Positions 61,507 to 64,000 of a stretch of DNA of 64,000 nt are shown in pieces (position 1 is the first letter of the stretch; the number at the start of each line of letters is the position of its first letter). The notes under the pieces are model-generated. The model was not told the origin of the DNA, did not search any database, and saw only the letters and a program-made list of their open reading frames with translations. Made by a program: the position numbers and the translations under genes. Origin of the DNA: Devosia ginsengisoli (GTDB lineage: Bacteria; Pseudomonadota; Alphaproteobacteria; Rhizobiales; Devosiaceae); NCBI RefSeq assembly GCF_007859655.1, contig NZ_CP042304.1:4094501-4158500 (forward strand). The letters are read 5' to 3'.

Positions 61507-62447
61507 GCCTGCCGGATGCGCGGATCGAGATAGGCGTAGGAAATGTCGACCAGCAGGTTGATCAGCACGAAGGCGCCGGCCACGAAAAGCAGCGTGCCCT
61601 GGATCAGCGGATAGTCGCGGGTCAGGATCGCCTGGACGATGAGCCGCCCGACGCCGGGAATGGAAAACACCTGCTCCACCACCACCGCCCCGGTGACGAT
61701 CATGCCGAACAGCAGGCCGATGACCGTGACGATGGGCACCAGCGCGTTGCGCAAGGCATGCCGCACCAGCACCCGCAGTTCGGAGCCGCCCTTGGCGCGG
61801 GCCGTGCGCACATAGTCCTTGTGCATGATATCGAGCATTTCCGAGCGGGTGATGCGGGTCAGTAACCCGATCTGCATCGTGCCCAGCACCAGCGCCGGCA
61901 GCGTCATCGAGCGGATCCAGCCGCCGATATCCTCGCCCATCGGCACATAGCCGCCGCTGGGCAGCCAGCCCAGATGCACGCTGAAGAACAGGATGCCCAT
62001 GATGCCGATCCAGAAATTGGGCAGCGACACGCCCAGCAGAGCCGTGGTCATGATGCCCAGGTCGAGGAGCTTGCCGCGGAAGCGCGCGGCCACGATCCCC
62101 ATGGCAATGCTGAGGGGAATGGCAATCGCCAGTGAATAGAGGGCGATGGACAGGGTCACCGGAATGCGCTCGATAATGAGATCGGCAACGTCGGCCCGCA
62201 GTGTATAGCTGTGCCCCAGATCGCCCCGCAGCAGCGCCAGATACCAGTCCGCCAGGCGCAGATACCAGGCCCGGTCTAGCCCGAGATCGTGGCGGATGGC
62301 CTCGATTTCGGCGACGGAAGCGTCGGAGCCCGCCATGGCGTGCGCCGGGTCGCCCGGCACGATCTGCATCAGCAGAAAGGCCAGCAGGCTCACCATTATC
62401 AGCACGGGCACGGCGGCCATCAGGCGCCGCATGATATAGCCGATCAT
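61503..62447 (-). CDS. Dipeptide-type ABC permease (DppB-like), second system
   Basis: The 314-residue permease starts with the DppB helix IMRRLMAAVPVLIMVSLLAFLLMQIVPGDPAHAMAG. It has the LGLDRAWYLRLADWYLALLRGDLGHSY loop, the coupling region KDYVRTARAKGGSELRVLVRHALRNALVPIVTVIG and the C-terminal SIPGVGRLIVQAILTRDYPLIQG. About six membrane segments. The stop of the upstream CoA transferase overlaps its start (ATGA). Confidence 0.94.
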   Translation of the reverse strand: MIGYIMRRLMAAVPVLIMVSLLAFLLMQIVPGDPAHAMAGSDASVAEIEAIRHDLGLDRAWYLRLADWYLALLRGDLGHSYTLRADVADLIIERIPVTLSIALYSLAIAIPLSIAMGIVAARFRGKLLDLGIMTTALLGVSLPNFWIGIMGILFFSVHLGWLPSGGYVPMGEDIGGWIRSMTLPALVLGTMQIGLLTRITRSEMLDIMHKDYVRTARAKGGSELRVLVRHALRNALVPIVTVIGLLFGMIVTGAVVVEQVFSIPGVGRLIVQAILTRDYPLIQGTLLFVAGAFVLINLLVDISYAYLDPRIRQA

Positions 62448-63859
62448 CGTATCATCCCTTCAACTGGGGAAAGCCATTGCGGTTGGGATGCGCCGGCCGG
62501 CTGCGGCGGCAGGTCCCAATAGGCTGGCGTGTCGGAATAGCGGGCTATCGGCCGCGCATGGGTTACGCGGCCAAAGGCGCAGTCGCGGCTGTCGAGGTCG
62601 TCCGGGCCGGGCACGTAGTCCATGCCGGCGGCGAGCGTCGGCAGCAGCCCTTGCTGCAACACCCACATCGAGGCCTGCGCCAGCGACGTGCTGACATGAT
62701 AGCTGCCGCCTTCCCGGCAGCGCCGCAGCAGCGCTCCCATAATGCCGGCGCCAGCCAGGTAGGCGGCGAGGAAATCGTTCATCGTAACGGTCGGCGCATT
62801 GCGCGGCTTGTCCGGCGTGCCTTCAACTGCACAGAGCCCGGAAACGGCCTGTCCGATCGGCTCATACCCGCCACGTTCCGCCCATGGTCCCTCATGGCCA
62901 TAGCAACTGATCGACACATAGATGATGCCCGGCCGCAAAGCGGCCAGTGCTTCGGGCCCAAAACCGCGGCGCTGCAAGGCGCCCGGCCGCCACGACTGAA
63001 TGAAGATGTCGGCCTGCTGCGCCAGCCGACGCAACTGCTCGGCATCTTCCACGCGGTTGAGATCAACAAAGGCCGAGCGCTTGCCGAAGCCGGTGTCGAT
63101 ATGAACCGGAATGGTCTCCTGCTCGGCCGGATTGACCACATGCAGCACATCGCCGCCCTGTTCGGCCAGCAGTCGGCCAACGGCGGGGCCGGCGATGACA
63201 TGCGACGCGTCGAGCACACGCAATCCGTCCAGCGGCCGCTTCGCCGGCCCAAGGGGTTCAGCGGGACTATCGCCGATCTTCTCGATGGAAAAACCGGGCC
63301 GCGCCGTCAGCCAGCGCCCCTGGGGATGGACCAGCCATTCCTCAGGCTGCCGCACGATGACGCCGGGCAGCTTTCGCTCGGCCAGCGCGGTTTCGAGTTT
63401 GTCCGCTTGCCAGCCGGCAACGGCCTCGGCAATTCCCGCGGTGTCGTTGGAGGCGCGTAGCAGCCCCACCAGGTCCTGCGTTATGGTCCCGCGCCCATTG
63501 TTGCGCAACAGGTAGACCACGCGCCCGTCGGCCGTCCGGAAGAAGTTCTCGCCCCGTGTCCAGCTGCCCACGCGGAAGGCGTGGCCGTTCTGCCGCAGAT
63601 GAAAAGTGGTGCGCAGCCCGACATGCACGGCGCGGCCTAGGTCGACAGCTACACGCTGACGCCGTCCCGTCCGGTGCTGCCAGATCGCGGCCACGCCGGC
63701 CGCATTGGCGGCCAAAGCGGACGCGGTGGCGGCGCCATAGCGCAGCCGGCTGGGCACCAGCGGGTCGTCACCGCTGAAATCCACATCCGCCGCAGCGCCT
63801 GCCTCGAGTCCGGCTCGTTCGAGCAGCAGGTCGAGGCTTTCGCGTGCCTTCGCTCTCAT
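62444..63859 (-). CDS. Family III (CaiB/BaiF) CoA-transferase-like protein with rearranged halves
   Basis: The 471-residue protein contains family III CoA transferase sequence in an unusual order. The usual N-terminal block (PLDGLRVLDASHVIAGPAVGRLLAEQGGDVLHVVNP, followed by FVDLNR and a conserved central IYVSISCYGHEGPWAERGGYE) occupies residues 218-360. The first 200 residues resemble the usual later block (ANAAGVAAIWQHRTGRRQRVAVDLGRAVHVGL, RTADGRVVYLLRNN). The catalytic Asp expected in the middle of such enzymes should be near the VTMNDFLAAYLAGAG region. These enzymes move CoA between organic acids. It is co-translated with the transporter genes. Confidence 0.8.
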   Translation of the reverse strand: MRAKARESLDLLLERAGLEAGAAADVDFSGDDPLVPSRLRYGAATASALAANAAGVAAIWQHRTGRRQRVAVDLGRAVHVGLRTTFHLRQNGHAFRVGSWTRGENFFRTADGRVVYLLRNNGRGTITQDLVGLLRASNDTAGIAEAVAGWQADKLETALAERKLPGVIVRQPEEWLVHPQGRWLTARPGFSIEKIGDSPAEPLGPAKRPLDGLRVLDASHVIAGPAVGRLLAEQGGDVLHVVNPAEQETIPVHIDTGFGKRSAFVDLNRVEDAEQLRRLAQQADIFIQSWRPGALQRRGFGPEALAALRPGIIYVSISCYGHEGPWAERGGYEPIGQAVSGLCAVEGTPDKPRNAPTVTMNDFLAAYLAGAGIMGALLRRCREGGSYHVSTSLAQASMWVLQQGLLPTLAAGMDYVPGPDDLDSRDCAFGRVTHARPIARYSDTPAYWDLPPQPAGASQPQWLSPVEGMIR

Positions 63860-64000
63860 GCCAGCACACCCAGCGACCGCAAGGCGGCGATGCGCGGTCC
63901 ATCATAGCCGATGTCGGCCAGTATGCTGTCGGTATGGTCACCAAGCGCAGGTGCGGGCAGGGTGTCTGCCGCGTCCCCGGTGCGGAAGGGTGAGCCCACC
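63856..64000 (-). CDS. Family III CoA transferase, C-terminal fragment at the window edge
   Basis: Only the last 47 codons are present, ending ALGDHTDSILADIGYDGPRI-AALRSLGVLA then TGA. The PALGDHTD---LADIGYD pattern is the typical C-terminal end of CaiB/formyl-CoA transferase proteins. The stop overlaps the next CoA-transferase-like start (ATGA), so two such genes stand in tandem before the transporter. The start lies outside the window. Confidence 0.8.
   Translation of the reverse strand, partial: VGSPFRTGDAADTLPAPALGDHTDSILADIGYDGPRIAALRSLGVLA

Overview
The window is GC-rich, dense, single-chromosome style DNA with short intergenic gaps, ATGA and TGATG stop/start overlaps, and a very high proportion of solute importers. 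Gene content (two tripartite tricarboxylate transporters, several ABC importers of the peptide, sugar, sulfonate, iron and siderophore classes, and regulators of the DeoR, LysR, RpiR, IclR and GntR families) points to a heterotrophic alphaproteobacterium of the Hyphomicrobiales. A Devosia-like organism is my best guess, but no rRNA or marker gene is present to prove it. No tRNA, rRNA, IS element, phage gene or CRISPR array was seen.

Layout. (1) 2-2590: tctC (frameshifted)-tctB-tctA. (2) 2629-8318: an iron/phosphorylated-solute type ABC importer, with the binding protein divergent from ATPase and fused permease, followed by a PP2C-like phosphatase and a DeoR regulator. (3) 8383-16314: a ferric-siderophore import operon with ATPase, two permeases, four paralogous binding proteins and a sucrase/ferredoxin-like [2Fe-2S] protein. 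It is preceded by paired palindromes and a 15-codon leader ORF. (4) 16476-21324: flavin monooxygenase, FMN reductase and ssuACB (organosulfur use). (5) 21343-29594: a dipeptide-type ABC importer with a fumarase/argininosuccinate-lyase superfamily enzyme, and a divergent LysR regulator. (6) 29629-36275: a CUT1 sugar-type importer with an enolase-superfamily enzyme and two uncharacterised proteins. (7) 36309-41375: D-cysteine desulfhydrase-like and aspartoacylase-like genes divergent from RidA, RpiR and MlrC-like genes. (8) 41414-53251: an IclR-linked catabolic island with DUF6282-like hydrolase, quinone oxidoreductase, cupin, BKACE, HpcH aldolase, SDR, ALDH, NTF2-like protein and a second TctBA/TctC transporter. 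(9) 53344-64000: MmgE/PrpD, M20 amidohydrolase, a frameshifted binding protein, GntR, dppBCDF-like genes and two family III CoA transferases.

Regulatory reading. Most promoter regions carry a clear dyad. Two sets recur. CRTTYC-N7-GRAAYG occurs at five intergenic places inside the IclR island, three of them exact matches. An RpiR/HexR-like 15-mer, each copy one base off TGTARTWWWAYTACA, occurs at both promoters of the sugar-type importer and in the desulfhydrase/RidA intergenic region next to the RpiR gene. These predict two local regulons.

The most unusual parts are the four-binding-protein siderophore operon with an HxGGC variant ferredoxin-like protein, the IclR island (an unassigned organic-acid pathway), and the sugar-type operon with two proteins of unknown function. 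Two transporter binding proteins carry single-base frameshifts that could be real decay or sequence errors.
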